NCBI RefSeq assembly: GCF_020483305.1
Contig: NZ_JACWAB010000008.1
Location: forward strand, 1-64,000
DNA from: Arthrobacter sp. UM1
GTDB taxonomy: Bacteria; Actinomycetota; Actinomycetes; Actinomycetales; Micrococcaceae
Length of the DNA stretch: 64,000 bases
Reading direction: 5' to 3'
In this document: one piece after another, positions 1 through 8,838 of the stretch
Layout of the letters: the number at the start of each line of letters is the position of its first letter
Position numbering within the stretch: position 1 is the stretch's first letter
Position numbers and translations under genes: made by a program
The notes under the pieces: model-generated
What the model was told of the DNA's origin: nothing
Database searches by the model: none
The model's input: only the letters and a program-made list of their open reading frames with translations

Positions 1-8
1 GCCTAACC

Positions 9-87
9 ACACCCGTTTCTGCTCAAAATCCTGCTCGGAAACGGGTGTATTCGCCTGAAACCGGGTGCGATGGCGGAAAGGGGTGTA
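9..87. repeat. Inverted repeat plus two further GAAA(C)GGGTG copies
   Basis: Bases 9-19 (ACACCCGTTTC) are the exact reverse complement of 38-48 (GAAACGGGTGT), with an 18-base loop. Two further right-arm-like copies follow at 57-68 (GAAACCGGGTGC) and 75-87 (GGAAAGGGGTGTA). The ACCCG/CGGGT arms recall the larger palindromes at 16.6 and 26.9 kb. It could be a terminator for a gene left of the window, or a member of a dispersed intergenic palindrome family. Confidence 0.55.
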
Positions 88-98
88 GCTAGTCGAGA

Positions 99-186
99 GA
101 GCCGAGGCAGACCGGGGGAATCGAGGCAAGCCAAGGGAACCAACTCAGACCGAGTCGAGGCAGGCCGAGGGAGTCGAGGCGGGCAG
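99..186. repeat. Degenerate GTCGAGGC-rich short repeats
   Basis: The motif (A/G)(A/G)TCGAGGC recurs at irregular spacing, interspersed with CCGAGGG and CCAAGGG. It lies between the edge palindrome and the first gene. No gene is supported in 1-406; open frames here are short and purine-biased. The role is unknown. Confidence 0.35.
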
Positions 187-317
187 CGGCGGCCAGGAAG
201 GCAGGGTTGCCGGGAGCGGGGGGGCAGAACTCTGCCGGACCGGATCACTCATCTGACTAGATCGCCGCCTTGGAGGGGATCATTTCAGCCTGACAGCCCA
301 GTGCTCCCCCGCCTCGC

Positions 318-354
318 TGTGGACAACTCGCTGAACGCCAGAAAGTTGTCCACG
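318..354. other. Inverted pair of DnaA-box-like 9-mers
   Basis: TGTGGACAA at 318-326 is the reverse complement of TTGTCCACA, the form of the DnaA box usual in GC-rich actinobacteria. TTGTCCACG at 346-354 is a second near match in the opposite sense. Together they form a perfect 10-bp inverted repeat (319-328 with 344-353). It lies about 50 bases upstream of the first gene and may simply be a hairpin or an operator. No other boxes or dnaA/dnaN genes are seen, so this is not called an origin. Confidence 0.35.
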
Positions 355-406
355 TTTGCTCGGATTCGCCCGCGCCGTGCTCAGCCCCGTTGAGACGATC
401 CTGTTC

Positions 407-1429
407 ATGCACACAGAGATCTATTCGACGAACCCGGCGGTACGGCGGGACGCCAAGGCGGGAAAGATGCTCCGTTTGGCACCCGGACGGTACACGGACG
501 CGGCTGCCTGGCGGGGGCTCGCACCCTGGGAGCGCTATCGGCTCTCCGTCCAGGCAAGTGGGGCGCGCCATGTGCTCACGGGCCGTTCGGTCGCGGTTCT
601 CCTGGGGCTGGACGTCTGGCCGTCACCAGATGCGGTGGATGTCGGAACGTGGTCTGCGGGGCACGCGGGCCGAGCTCCGCGCTCTCGGCTTCCGCACCCG
701 TTGCGCAGGCATGTGACGGCTCAGAGCCGAGCGGAACTGGAGGACTCCTCCGTCTTCATCGGGGAGTCCCGGTGCCAAGAGCCGGCTCTCGCCCTCGCCA
801 AGGCTCTCTGTCTCATGGCCTTCCCCCAAGCCGTCATCACCGCCGACTCGCTGGCCCGCGCGCATGCTCTGGTGCACAGTCCCCATCTGCCAGACCGTGC
901 AGAGATCCCGGACCGCCTCCACGCCCTCATCCCCTCCCTGGATGAGGTGGGCGCCAAGCTGGAAGGAGCGGGCTGGCGCCGGGGCAAGCCAGTCGCGCGC
1001 CGGGCCCTCGCCTTCGCTTCGCCCCTCAGCGAGTCTGCCGGCGAGAGTCTGTCTCGCGCCATCATGCACGAGCTCGGGTTCGCCACGCCTCTGCTCCAGC
1101 ACCAGGTCCGCGGGGACTCGGGACGCACCTTCCGCGTGGACTTCGCCTGGCCGGAAGCGGGGATTGCGGGAGAGTTCGACGGGCTGGCCAAGTACACCGC
1201 GGAGGGCGGCAGCTCACGCGGGGCGCAGCAGAGGATCGCCGAGGAACGGGACCGCGAGCGCGAGATCGAGCGCGCCGGATTCAGGGTGGTCCGGTGGATG
1301 TGGAAGGACCTCGTCACGCCGGTGCGCCTGTTCGGGATTCTTCGGGAATCGGGCGTCCCGGAACGCGCCCGGAGAAGCCCTTCGGACGCCGCGTCGCTCA
1401 GGCTGAGCCGCTGGGCGCAGCGCGCATGA
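407..1429 (+). CDS. AbiEi-like / DUF559-type endonuclease-domain protein
   Basis: This is a 340-residue protein of a type common in Micrococcales. The N-terminal ~30 residues include a GKMLRLAPGRYTD stretch like the winged-helix start of AbiEi-type proteins. The C-terminal third carries a Vsr/DUF559-like restriction-endonuclease core: FRVDFAWPEAGIAGEFDG near residues 241-258, then a charged helix and RVVRWMWKDL near 292. The Asp and Glu of the first motif would be metal ligands. The ATG at 407 was chosen; an in-frame TTG at 356 also exists. No AbiEii-like toxin gene is adjacent in the window. The biochemical role of this family is not established, so a DNA-cleaving function is inferred from the fold only. 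Confidence 0.6.
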   Translation: MHTEIYSTNPAVRRDAKAGKMLRLAPGRYTDAAAWRGLAPWERYRLSVQASGARHVLTGRSVAVLLGLDVWPSPDAVDVGTWSAGHAGRAPRSRLPHPLRRHVTAQSRAELEDSSVFIGESRCQEPALALAKALCLMAFPQAVITADSLARAHALVHSPHLPDRAEIPDRLHALIPSLDEVGAKLEGAGWRRGKPVARRALAFASPLSESAGESLSRAIMHELGFATPLLQHQVRGDSGRTFRVDFAWPEAGIAGEFDGLAKYTAEGGSSRGAQQRIAEERDREREIERAGFRVVRWMWKDLVTPVRLFGILRESGVPERARRSPSDAASLRLSRWAQRA

Positions 1430-1541
1430 GGCGCACATGAAGATGGCGTACGCGGGGAAGAACGCGAGGCGTCGGGCCCCACGCGCTTCGCCGTCGGTCA
1501 CACAGGCGCCAGCGTCAGATCCCTCGGCGCGCCGAGCCGAA

Positions 1542-2525
1542 TCACCAGGTGTAGAAGCCCTGCCCGGACTTGCGCCCGAGCTCGCCCTTCTCCACCTTCT
1601 CGCGCAGCACAGCCGGCGGGGTGAACCGCTCGCCGAGGGTGGACGCCAGGTATTCGGCGATGCCCAGGCGGACGTCGAGGCCCACGATGTCCGTGGTCTT
1701 GAGCGGTCCCACCGGGTGCTTGTAACCGAGGACCATGGCGTTGTCGATGTCCTCGGCGCTCGCCACGCCCTCCTCGACCATGCGCATGGCTTCCAGGGCG
1801 ATGGCGACGCCGAGCCGCGAGCTCGCGAAGCCGGGGGCGTCCTTGACGACGACGGCGGTCTTGCCGAGTCCCGCCGTCCATGCCCGGGCGGCGTCAACCA
1901 GCTCCTCGGCACTCTTCTCCGCCACCACCACCTCGATGAGGGTCGAGGCCGGCACAGGGTTGAAGAAGTGCAGGCCCACGAGGCGCTCAGGACGGTCCAG
2001 CGCAGCGGCGAGATCGCTCACGGACAGCGAGGAGGTGTTGGTGCCGATCCACGCGCTCTCTCCGACGGCGGCCTCGATGCGGCGCAGGGAGTCGACCTTG
2101 AGCTGGAAGTCCTCCGGAACCGCCTCGACCACAAGCTCGCAGTCACGGAAGTCGGCGGCGTCCGTGCTGACGTTCAGCCGGGCCTCGTAGTAGTCCGCAC
2201 CCTGCTCCAGGAGCCCGCGGTCCCAGGACTTCTCCACGGCGTCGATGACGCGCTTGCGCGCCCCTGCGGCGGCCTCGTCGTCGCGCTCGACGACGACGAC
2301 GTTGGCGCCCTTGACGAGGAAGGCGTGGGCGATGCCCGCCCCCATCCTGCCTCCGCCGAGGACGCCGACCCTGCCCGGAATCCGAGACTCGGGCACGCCG
2401 GCCCCTCCCGCGCCCGCAGGCTGCCGAACGGCTTCGCCGCCCTTCGCACCGCCGCTCGCCGAGGAGTTCGAGCCGTTCGGGGAGGGCTGAGGTGTCTGGG
2501 AGGACTGGCTGGTCTTCTCGCTCAT
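1542..2525 (-). CDS. 3-hydroxyacyl-CoA dehydrogenase
   Basis: This 327-residue enzyme would oxidise 3-hydroxyacyl-CoA to 3-ketoacyl-CoA with NAD. An N-terminal Ser/Gly-rich extension of ~50 residues precedes the Rossmann motif VGVLGGGRMGAGIA (about residues 53-66). The catalytic HFFNPVP motif falls near residue 188, and the protein ends in the family-typical SGQGFYTW. It is the third gene of an operon with the enoyl-CoA hydratase and thiolase, its ATG overlapping the hydratase stop by 4 bases. It is single-domain like FadB2, Hbd or PaaH; fatty-acid or phenylacetate degradation are both possible. Confidence 0.88.
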   Translation of the reverse strand: MSEKTSQSSQTPQPSPNGSNSSASGGAKGGEAVRQPAGAGGAGVPESRIPGRVGVLGGGRMGAGIAHAFLVKGANVVVVERDDEAAAGARKRVIDAVEKSWDRGLLEQGADYYEARLNVSTDAADFRDCELVVEAVPEDFQLKVDSLRRIEAAVGESAWIGTNTSSLSVSDLAAALDRPERLVGLHFFNPVPASTLIEVVVAEKSAEELVDAARAWTAGLGKTAVVVKDAPGFASSRLGVAIALEAMRMVEEGVASAEDIDNAMVLGYKHPVGPLKTTDIVGLDVRLGIAEYLASTLGERFTPPAVLREKVEKGELGRKSGQGFYTW

Positions 2526-3298
2526 CGCTTCTTCTTCCTCTCGAGGAACGCGGTCATGCGCTCGAACTTGGCCGGGGATTCGAACAGGGTGGCCTGGGCG
2601 GCCCGGTCCACCATCGGGTGCGCTGAGCGCGGCGCGTGGAAGACCTCCTTGGTCAGGCGGATCGCGAGCGGGTCCTGGGCCGCGACGGCGCCGGCGAGCT
2701 CGGCGGCGGCGGACTCCAGCTCAGCTGAGTCCACCAGGCGGGTGACGAGTCCCCACTCCAACGCGGTCTGGCCGTTGACCACGCGGCCGGCCAGAAGGAT
2801 CTCGAGCGCCCGGGGCTCACCGACCAGCTCCTTGAGCCGCCAGGAAGCGCCGGCCGCGGCGAGGATGCCGAGACCGGGCTCGGGGTTGCCGATCCGGAGG
2901 TCGGGCGTGCCGATGCGCAGGTCCGCGGCGTACGCGAGCTCCGCGCCGCCGCCGAGGCAGTATCCGTCGATGGCGGCGATGACGGGCATGGGGAGCTTGG
3001 CGATGCGCTCGAAGACGCCGGAGTTGATGCCCGCCAGGGCGTCGTCCCGCCGACGCTCGCGCAACTGGGCGATGTCCGCGCCGGAGGCGAAGACACCCTT
3101 GTGCTCGCGGCCGTCGTCGTCCGTGTGCGGGGCCGAGCCCATGATGACGAGCACCTTGGGGTCCTGCTCGAGCTCCTGGCAGACCGCGTGGAGCTCGTCT
3201 ACCATGGCCTGGTCGATCGCGTTGCGGACCTCGGGCCGGTTGAGGCGGACGGTGACGTGCTCGCCCCGCGTCACCTGGAGCGTGCTGAACTCGCTCAC
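2522..3298 (-). CDS. Enoyl-CoA hydratase/isomerase (crotonase family)
   Basis: This 258-residue crotonase would hydrate 2-enoyl-CoA. The oxyanion-hole segment FASGADIAQL is near residue 70 and GGGAELAYAADLRI near 112. The second catalytic Glu lies in NPEPGLGIL near 139. The GTG start at 3298 overlaps the stop of the upstream thiolase (GTGA), and its own stop overlaps the next ATG, so translation of the three genes is likely coupled. FadB-like and PaaF/PaaG-like assignments cannot be separated by eye. Confidence 0.86.
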   Translation of the reverse strand: MSEFSTLQVTRGEHVTVRLNRPEVRNAIDQAMVDELHAVCQELEQDPKVLVIMGSAPHTDDDGREHKGVFASGADIAQLRERRRDDALAGINSGVFERIAKLPMPVIAAIDGYCLGGGAELAYAADLRIGTPDLRIGNPEPGLGILAAAGASWRLKELVGEPRALEILLAGRVVNGQTALEWGLVTRLVDSAELESAAAELAGAVAAQDPLAIRLTKEVFHAPRSAHPMVDRAAQATLFESPAKFERMTAFLERKKKR

Positions 3299-4524
3299 TT
3301 CACGCCCTCCAGCACCATGGCGCTGCCCTGGCCGACGCCGATGCACATCGTTGCGAGGCCCAGCGGCCGCTCCGCGTCGCCGAGCTCGCGCTCCATGCGG
3401 CCGAGCAGGGTGATGACGATCCTGGAGCCGGACGAGCCGAGCGGGTGGCCCAGGGCGATCGCGCCGCCGTCGCGGTTGACGATCTCCTCACCCAGCCCGA
3501 GCTCCCGCATGCAGGCGAGGGACTGGGAGGCGAAGGCCTCGTTGAGCTCGACGGCGCCGAGCTGGTCCACATCCACGCCGGCCTTCTCAAGGGCCCTCCT
3601 GGACGCCGGAACCGGGCCGATGCCCATGACCTCCGGCGAGACGCCTGCGCTGGCCGAGGAGAGGATGCGGGCGCGTGCCTTGAGACCGTACTTCTCGACC
3701 GCGGCGTCCGAGGCCACGATGACGGCCGAGGCGCCGTCGTTGAGGGAGGACGCGTTTCCGGCCGTCACGACGCTGCCGCCCTTGACGACGGGCTTGAGCT
3801 TGGCGAGGACCTCGGGGGTGGTGCCGGGGCGCGGGCCCTCGTCCGTGTCCACCACGGTCTCGGACTTCCGGGTCTTCACCGTCACGGGGACGATCTCGTC
3901 CTTGAAGCGGCCGGCCTCGATGGCAGCCAGGGCGCGGGCGTGGGAGCGGACGGCGAACTCGTCGCAGTCCTCGCGGGAGACGCCGTACACGCGGGCGACC
4001 TCCTCGGCCGTCTCGGGCATGGAGAACGTCATCTTGCCGTCGCGGTCCAGGTCCCCGCCCTCTGCGAAGCGGGAGTTGACGAACCGCCAGCCAATGGCCG
4101 TGTCGAACTGCTCCCCCGGCTTGGCGAACGCGGCGGTCGGCTTGGCCTGCACCCAGGGAGCGCGGGACATGGACTCGACGCCTCCGGCGACGACGATCTC
4201 GGCGTCGCCGGCCCGGATCATCTGGGAGGCGAGGGCGATCGCGGACATGCCGGACGCGCAGAGGCGGTTCACGGTGATGCCGGGGACCGTGTCCTCGAAC
4301 CCGGCGAGCAGCCAGGCCATGCGGGCCACGTTGCGGTTCTCCTCGCCGGCGCCGTTGGCGTTGCCGAACACAACCTCGTCCACGGCCTCAGACGGAACGC
4401 CGGCGCGCTCCACGGCCTCCTTGATCGCCAGGGCGGCGAGGTCGTCGGGGCGAACCTGTGCAAGCGCTCCGCCGTAGCGGCCGACGGGCGTGCGAACGCC
4501 CCCGACGAGAAACGCGTCTGCCAT
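3295..4524 (-). CDS. Acetyl-CoA acyltransferase (thiolase, FadA/PaaJ/PcaF-like)
   Basis: This 409-residue thiolase would cleave 3-ketoacyl-CoA. The nucleophile Cys is in NRLCASGMSA near residue 88, the catalytic His in GHPLGSSG near 358, and the second Cys in CIGVGQG near 391. The segment GNANGAGEENRNVARMA resembles 3-oxoadipyl-CoA thiolases (GCANQAGEDNRNVARMA type), which favours PaaJ/PcaF, but this is a sequence impression. It is the first gene of the operon. A TetR-type palindrome lies 20-41 bases upstream of the ATG. Confidence 0.88.
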   Translation of the reverse strand: MADAFLVGGVRTPVGRYGGALAQVRPDDLAALAIKEAVERAGVPSEAVDEVVFGNANGAGEENRNVARMAWLLAGFEDTVPGITVNRLCASGMSAIALASQMIRAGDAEIVVAGGVESMSRAPWVQAKPTAAFAKPGEQFDTAIGWRFVNSRFAEGGDLDRDGKMTFSMPETAEEVARVYGVSREDCDEFAVRSHARALAAIEAGRFKDEIVPVTVKTRKSETVVDTDEGPRPGTTPEVLAKLKPVVKGGSVVTAGNASSLNDGASAVIVASDAAVEKYGLKARARILSSASAGVSPEVMGIGPVPASRRALEKAGVDVDQLGAVELNEAFASQSLACMRELGLGEEIVNRDGGAIALGHPLGSSGSRIVITLLGRMERELGDAERPLGLATMCIGVGQGSAMVLEGVK

Positions 4525-4544
4525 GTCTTCAAGCTCCTCGAGAA

Positions 4545-4566
4545 TTACTGACCGATCGTTCACTAA
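4545..4566. promoter_or_regulatory. TetR-family (PaaR/FadR-like) operator
   Basis: The 22-bp sequence from TTACTGACC to GTTCACTAA reads nearly the same on both strands (18 of 22 positions symmetric). It sits just upstream of the thiolase ATG. Its ACYGACCG...CGGTNAGT-like pattern matches the style of operators bound by TetR regulators of acyl-CoA and phenylacetyl-CoA degradation. No tetR gene is in this window, so the regulator must lie elsewhere. Confidence 0.6.
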
Positions 4567-4596
4567 AGGTTCTCACCGATGTGCGCCAAGACACAA

Positions 4597-4634
4597 GACG
4601 ACCCCTCGGGTTCCGAAGAATCCGAGGGGCCGTC
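4597..4634 (-). terminator. Hairpin terminator downstream of the amino-acid permease
   Basis: GACGACCCCTCGG (4597-4609) pairs with CCGAGGGGCCGTC (4622-4634) with a single mismatch and a 12-base loop. It lies after the permease stop and before the thiolase promoter, so it separates the two leftward units. No long T-run follows, as is usual in such genomes. Confidence 0.65.
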
Positions 4635-4718
4635 TCAGAGAGCGGACTGCGCTCGAGCCGCGTGCGGCTGGTCAGCGCGGTGTCCGGAGAAGCGGGCGGA
4701 GCCGCCTCCCGCGAGGGG

Positions 4719-6278
4719 TCAGACGCTGCTGGTGTGACCCGAGGCAGCGTCGTCGTGCCCCTGGTGCTCAGCGTGCTCGATCACGGACTCGTGCTCGATG
4801 CGCGCCTGGCGGTCATACCACTCCTGCTTCTGGCGCTCCGGGTAGCTCTTGCGCACGAACACCCAGCCCACGGCAAGGAGGATGAGGAAGACCGGGAGCG
4901 AGGCCACCGTGAAGAGGCCCATCGGGAAGACGGTGCCGTCATCGAGCTTCGTCGTGTTGAAGGTGATGAGCACGAGGATGCCCGCGATGGCGATGAGGCT
5001 GATGATGCTGGCCGGCGCACCGCCCGGCATCGGGAGCTTCGAGGCCTTGCCGTAGCGGCGGCGCAGCGCGATCTGGGACAGGAAGATGGCCGCCCAGGAC
5101 AGGAGCACGCCCACGGAGGCGGTCTCGAGGGCCAGGTCGAACGCCGTCGAGCCCTCGCCCTTGCCGCCCGTGACGACGAACGCCACGAAGATGCCCACGA
5201 GGTAGAACACGGCGATCGCAAGGATCGAGGCGTACGGGACGTGGCGGTTGGACATGCGCGTCAGCCACTGCGGAGCGTGGCCGTTGTGCGCCATCTGGCG
5301 GAACACGCGGCCGATCGAGTACAGGCCCGAGTTGCAGGAGGAGAGCGCGGCGGTCACGACGACGAGCGTCATGAGCGTGCCGACCCAGCCCCAGCCGAGG
5401 CGCTCGAACACGGAGACGAACGGCGAAACGCCCGCCTTGTACATGTTGGACGGCAGCAGGAGCGCGAGCAGCGTCACCGAGCCCACGTAGAACACGAGGA
5501 TGCGGACCACGACGGCGCGGATGGCCTTCGGGACCTCCTTCTCGGCGTCCTGCATCTCGCCGGCGGTCACGCCGATCATCTCGATGCCGTTGTAGGCGAA
5601 CACCACGCCGGAGAGGACGAGGATCATGGCGAAGAAGCCGTTCGGGATCATCGAGCCGCCCACCGCGGTGAGGTTGTGGATGCCCGCGGTGTGGCCGGCG
5701 ATGTTGGCCTGCGTCACCACGAGGAACGTGCCGATGAGGAGGAACGCCACGATGGCGAAGACCTTGAAGACCGAGGCCCAGAACTCGAACTCGCCGAAGA
5801 TCTTCACCGAGATCATGTTGACCGAGGTGAGGAGGACGAGCGCGATGATCGAGGAGACCAGCCAGCCGACGGACGGCAGCAGGTTGTTGATGTAGAGGCC
5901 GATCGCGATGAGCTCGGCGATGCCGGTCATGCCCCAGTTGAGCACGTACGCCCAGCCGGAGATGTAGGCGCCCTTGCCCCCGTAGAACTCGCCCATGTAG
6001 GAGACGAACGAGCCGGAGGTGCGGCGGTACATGATGAGCTCGCCCATGGCGCGCATGAGGAAGAAGCCGAGAAGGCCGGCGATCGCGTACGAGAAGATGA
6101 GCGCGGGGCCCGTGGACACGAGGCGTCCGCCGGCACCCATGAAGAGGCCGACGCCGATGGCGCCGCCGATGGCGATCATCGTCACCTGGCGGCTGCTCAG
6201 CGCCTTCGCGTAGCCCTCCGCGGAAAGCTCGTACTCGTCGATGCCGTGCTGCTTCGGCTCGGCGGAAGTTGAGGACAT
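4719..6278 (-). CDS. Amino-acid permease (APC superfamily, AnsP/CycA-like)
   Basis: This 519-residue protein has about twelve hydrophobic segments and a soluble, His-rich C-terminal tail (IEHAEHQGHDDAASGH). The first membrane helix holds GGAIGVGLFMGAG (about 38-50), the substrate-backbone-binding motif of the amino-acid transporter family. The central NGIEMIGVTAGEM segment is typical of the asparagine / D-serine / aromatic permease branch. It is monocistronic: a terminator follows it and menB is divergent upstream. The precise substrate is not determinable here. Confidence 0.85.
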   Translation of the reverse strand: MSSTSAEPKQHGIDEYELSAEGYAKALSSRQVTMIAIGGAIGVGLFMGAGGRLVSTGPALIFSYAIAGLLGFFLMRAMGELIMYRRTSGSFVSYMGEFYGGKGAYISGWAYVLNWGMTGIAELIAIGLYINNLLPSVGWLVSSIIALVLLTSVNMISVKIFGEFEFWASVFKVFAIVAFLLIGTFLVVTQANIAGHTAGIHNLTAVGGSMIPNGFFAMILVLSGVVFAYNGIEMIGVTAGEMQDAEKEVPKAIRAVVVRILVFYVGSVTLLALLLPSNMYKAGVSPFVSVFERLGWGWVGTLMTLVVVTAALSSCNSGLYSIGRVFRQMAHNGHAPQWLTRMSNRHVPYASILAIAVFYLVGIFVAFVVTGGKGEGSTAFDLALETASVGVLLSWAAIFLSQIALRRRYGKASKLPMPGGAPASIISLIAIAGILVLITFNTTKLDDGTVFPMGLFTVASLPVFLILLAVGWVFVRKSYPERQKQEWYDRQARIEHESVIEHAEHQGHDDAASGHTSSV

Positions 6279-6468
6279 GTGAGTCTCAATTCTTGAGGAA
6301 CGGGGGAAGAACTGGTTTCCGCTCCCCAGGCATCCTAAGGAGCAACCTCTCTAGTGTGAACCACGCCACCCGCAATTGTGAAACTGACAGCTTGTCTGAC
6401 CTCTCGGGCCGGACGGGCACCACCCTCTCATGAACGGCCCGCGGCCCGCCCGAGGGCCCCTCGCTACG

Positions 6469-7437
6469 ATGGATCCTGTGAACACCTCATCGCGCGAACT
6501 CCCCCGCCAGGTCTCCGATACCTTTGATCCCTCCGCATGGCGCGAGGTCGAGGGATTCGGCTTCGACGACATCACCTACCACCGCCAGGTGGAGCGGGAC
6601 GCCGCCGGTGAAATCGTGAAAGACCTGCCGACGGTCCGCATCGCGTTCGACCGCCCCGAGGTCCGCAACGCCTTCCGCCCCAAGACGGTGGACGAGCTCT
6701 ACCGGGCGCTGGACCACGCGCGCATGACCCCCGACGTCGCCTGCGTCATCCTCACCGGCAACGGCCCCTCCCCCAAGGACAGCGGCTTCGCCTTCTGCTC
6801 CGGCGGAGACCAGCGCATCCGCGGCCGGGACGGATACCGCTACGCGGAGGGAGACACGCGGGAGACCATCGACCCGGCCCGCGCCGGCCGCCTCCACATC
6901 CTCGAGGTGCAGCGCCTCATGCGCACCATGCCCAAGGTGGTCCTCTGCGTGGTCAACGGCTGGGCCGCAGGCGGCGGCCACTCGCTCCACGTGGTCTCGG
7001 ACCTCACGATCGCCTCGAAGGAGCACGGCCGGTTCAAGCAGACGGACGCCACGGTCGGCTCCTTCGACGCCGGCTACGGCTCGGCCCTCCTCGCCCGCCA
7101 GATCGGACAGAAGAACGCCCGCGAGATCTTCTTTCTCGCACGGGAATATTCCGCTGATGACATGGTCCGCATGGGCGCCGTCAACGAGGCGGTCCCCCAC
7201 GCGGAGCTCGAGAAGACCGCGCTCGAGTACGCCCGGGACATCGCCCGCCAGTCCCCGCAGGCCATCCGGATGCTCAAGTTCGCGTTCAACATGGCGGACG
7301 ACGGCCTCGCCGGCCAGCAGGTCTTCGCCGGAGAGGCCACGCGCCTCGCGTACATGACGGACGAGGCGGTCGAGGGCCGGGACGCGTTCCTCTCCAAGCG
7401 GGAGCCGGACTGGTCCAGCCACCCGTACTACTTCTAG
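6469..7437 (+). CDS. menB: 1,4-dihydroxy-2-naphthoyl-CoA synthase
   Basis: MenB closes the second ring of the menaquinone head group from o-succinylbenzoyl-CoA. The protein has about 322 residues. It shows the crotonase core EVRNAFRPKTVDEL, the MenB-specific FCSGGDQRIRGRDGY loop, GWAAGGGHSLHVVSDLTIA, and the DATVGSFDAGYGSALLARQIG segment. The ATG at 6469 was chosen; ATG 6430 and GTG 6478 are in frame alternatives, and none has a strong ribosome binding site. menE and menA follow in the same direction, confirming the pathway. Confidence 0.93.
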   Translation: MDPVNTSSRELPRQVSDTFDPSAWREVEGFGFDDITYHRQVERDAAGEIVKDLPTVRIAFDRPEVRNAFRPKTVDELYRALDHARMTPDVACVILTGNGPSPKDSGFAFCSGGDQRIRGRDGYRYAEGDTRETIDPARAGRLHILEVQRLMRTMPKVVLCVVNGWAAGGGHSLHVVSDLTIASKEHGRFKQTDATVGSFDAGYGSALLARQIGQKNAREIFFLAREYSADDMVRMGAVNEAVPHAELEKTALEYARDIARQSPQAIRMLKFAFNMADDGLAGQQVFAGEATRLAYMTDEAVEGRDAFLSKREPDWSSHPYYF

Positions 7438-7508
7438 AGCCGAGCCGGGCGACCGGACGAGGCTCCGCGGGGCCCGGCCGGACGCGACGGCGCGAGGGAA
7501 GGACACCC

Positions 7509-8663
7509 GTGGAGCTGATCCCGATCCACACTCCCGAGGGGCATGACCCGCTCACGCTGCTCGATCCGCTCGAGCGCGCGCTGGCGGGAGACGGCCCCGC
7601 CGTCGCGCCCCACCACGAGCAGGACCTCGCGTTCCCGGATCCCCTCCCGAACGACGACGTCGCCGCCGTCGTCTGCACCTCCGGGTCCACGGGGACGCCG
7701 AAGAAGACGATGCTGACCGCAGACGCCCTCGCCGCGTCCTCCGCCGCAACGGCCGAGCGGCTCGGGTTCGAGGCCCAGTGGATGCTGGCCCTGCCGGTGC
7801 ACTATGTCGCCGGTCTGCAGGTGCTCGTGCGCTCGGTGCACGCGGGGACGCGGCCCGTCGTCGACCCCTCGGTGCTCCGGGGCGGCTTCACCGCGGAGGG
7901 CTTCGCGGAGGCCGCCGCGGCGATGACGGGGCTGAAGCGGATCGTCTCTCTCGTCCCCACCCAGCTCTCCCGCCTCCTCGAGGATCCGGAGCAGGCGGCC
8001 CTCCCGGCGCTGCGCCGCTTCGACGCCGTGCTGCTCGGCGGCGCCCCGGCCTCCCCCGCGCTGCTCTCGGCGGCGAGGCGCGAGGACGTCCGGGTGGTCC
8101 AGACCTACGGCTCCGCCGAGACCTGCGGAGGCTGCGTCTATGACGGGGTGCCGCTGCCCGGCGTGGAGATCGACCTCCAGGAGGGGCGCATCCTCCTCGG
8201 CGGCCCCATGGTCGCGGCGGGCTACCTCGGGGCCCCCGAGCTGACGGAGCAGGCCTTCCGCTCCGACGGGCAGATGCGCTGGTACCGCACCTCGGACAAC
8301 GGCCAGCTCGGCGAGGACGGCCGCCTGCGCGTCACCGGGCGGGTGGACGACGTCATCATGACGGGCGGCGTCAAGGTCTCCGCCGTCGCGGTCCGCGACG
8401 TCCTGGAGACGGTTCCCGGCGTGCGGGCGGCGTTCGTCTCGAGCGTCCCGGACCCGGAGTGGGGGCAGCGCGTGGTGGCGTTCGTGGCCACCGCCCGTCC
8501 CACCTCGGAGATCCTCGCCGAGACCGAGGCGCGCCTCGCGGGCCCGCAGAAGCCCAGGCTCCTCCTCACCGCCCCGCACCTCCCGTTGCTGCCGAACGGC
8601 AAGGAGGACAGGGTCAGCATGAACCGCGCGCTCGCCATGGCGGCGAGCACCGGGGCCGGCTGA
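7509..8663 (+). CDS. menE: o-Succinylbenzoate-CoA ligase
   Basis: This 384-residue ANL-superfamily adenylating enzyme activates o-succinylbenzoate to its CoA thioester, the step before MenB. The P-loop is CTSGSTGTPKKTML, the A5-like motif is TYGSAETCGG, and the hinge/C-domain motifs are YRTSDNGQL and GRVDDVIMTGGVKV. The catalytic Lys is in LPNGKEDR near the C terminus. It is shorter than typical acyl-CoA synthetases, as expected for MenE. The GTG start is preceded by GGAAGGA. Confidence 0.9.
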   Translation: MELIPIHTPEGHDPLTLLDPLERALAGDGPAVAPHHEQDLAFPDPLPNDDVAAVVCTSGSTGTPKKTMLTADALAASSAATAERLGFEAQWMLALPVHYVAGLQVLVRSVHAGTRPVVDPSVLRGGFTAEGFAEAAAAMTGLKRIVSLVPTQLSRLLEDPEQAALPALRRFDAVLLGGAPASPALLSAARREDVRVVQTYGSAETCGGCVYDGVPLPGVEIDLQEGRILLGGPMVAAGYLGAPELTEQAFRSDGQMRWYRTSDNGQLGEDGRLRVTGRVDDVIMTGGVKVSAVAVRDVLETVPGVRAAFVSSVPDPEWGQRVVAFVATARPTSEILAETEARLAGPQKPRLLLTAPHLPLLPNGKEDRVSMNRALAMAASTGAG

Positions 8664-8838
8664 GACCCCGGCCCGTGAGCAGGGACGACGACGGCGGGCC
8701 TGCGCACCGAAGCCCGCTGACGGGCGGTTCCGCCGCGTTCGGCGTAGGATCGGACGCTGGGCACACCGCGCACGTGGACGCACCGCTCCCGTGACGCCGC
8801 CCGAGAAAACGCCGCACGAGAGAACGAGGACCGCGCAC

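Noticed and set aside
318..354. Replication origin suggested by DnaA-like boxes
   Set aside because: Only two boxes occur, and no dnaA, dnaN or AT-rich unwinding region is present.
4458..6272. A rightward frame of about 600 codons rich in His, Asp, Glu and Arg opposite the amino-acid permease
   Set aside because: The composition is the antisense image of hydrophobic codons. The opposite strand has a full transporter with conserved motifs.
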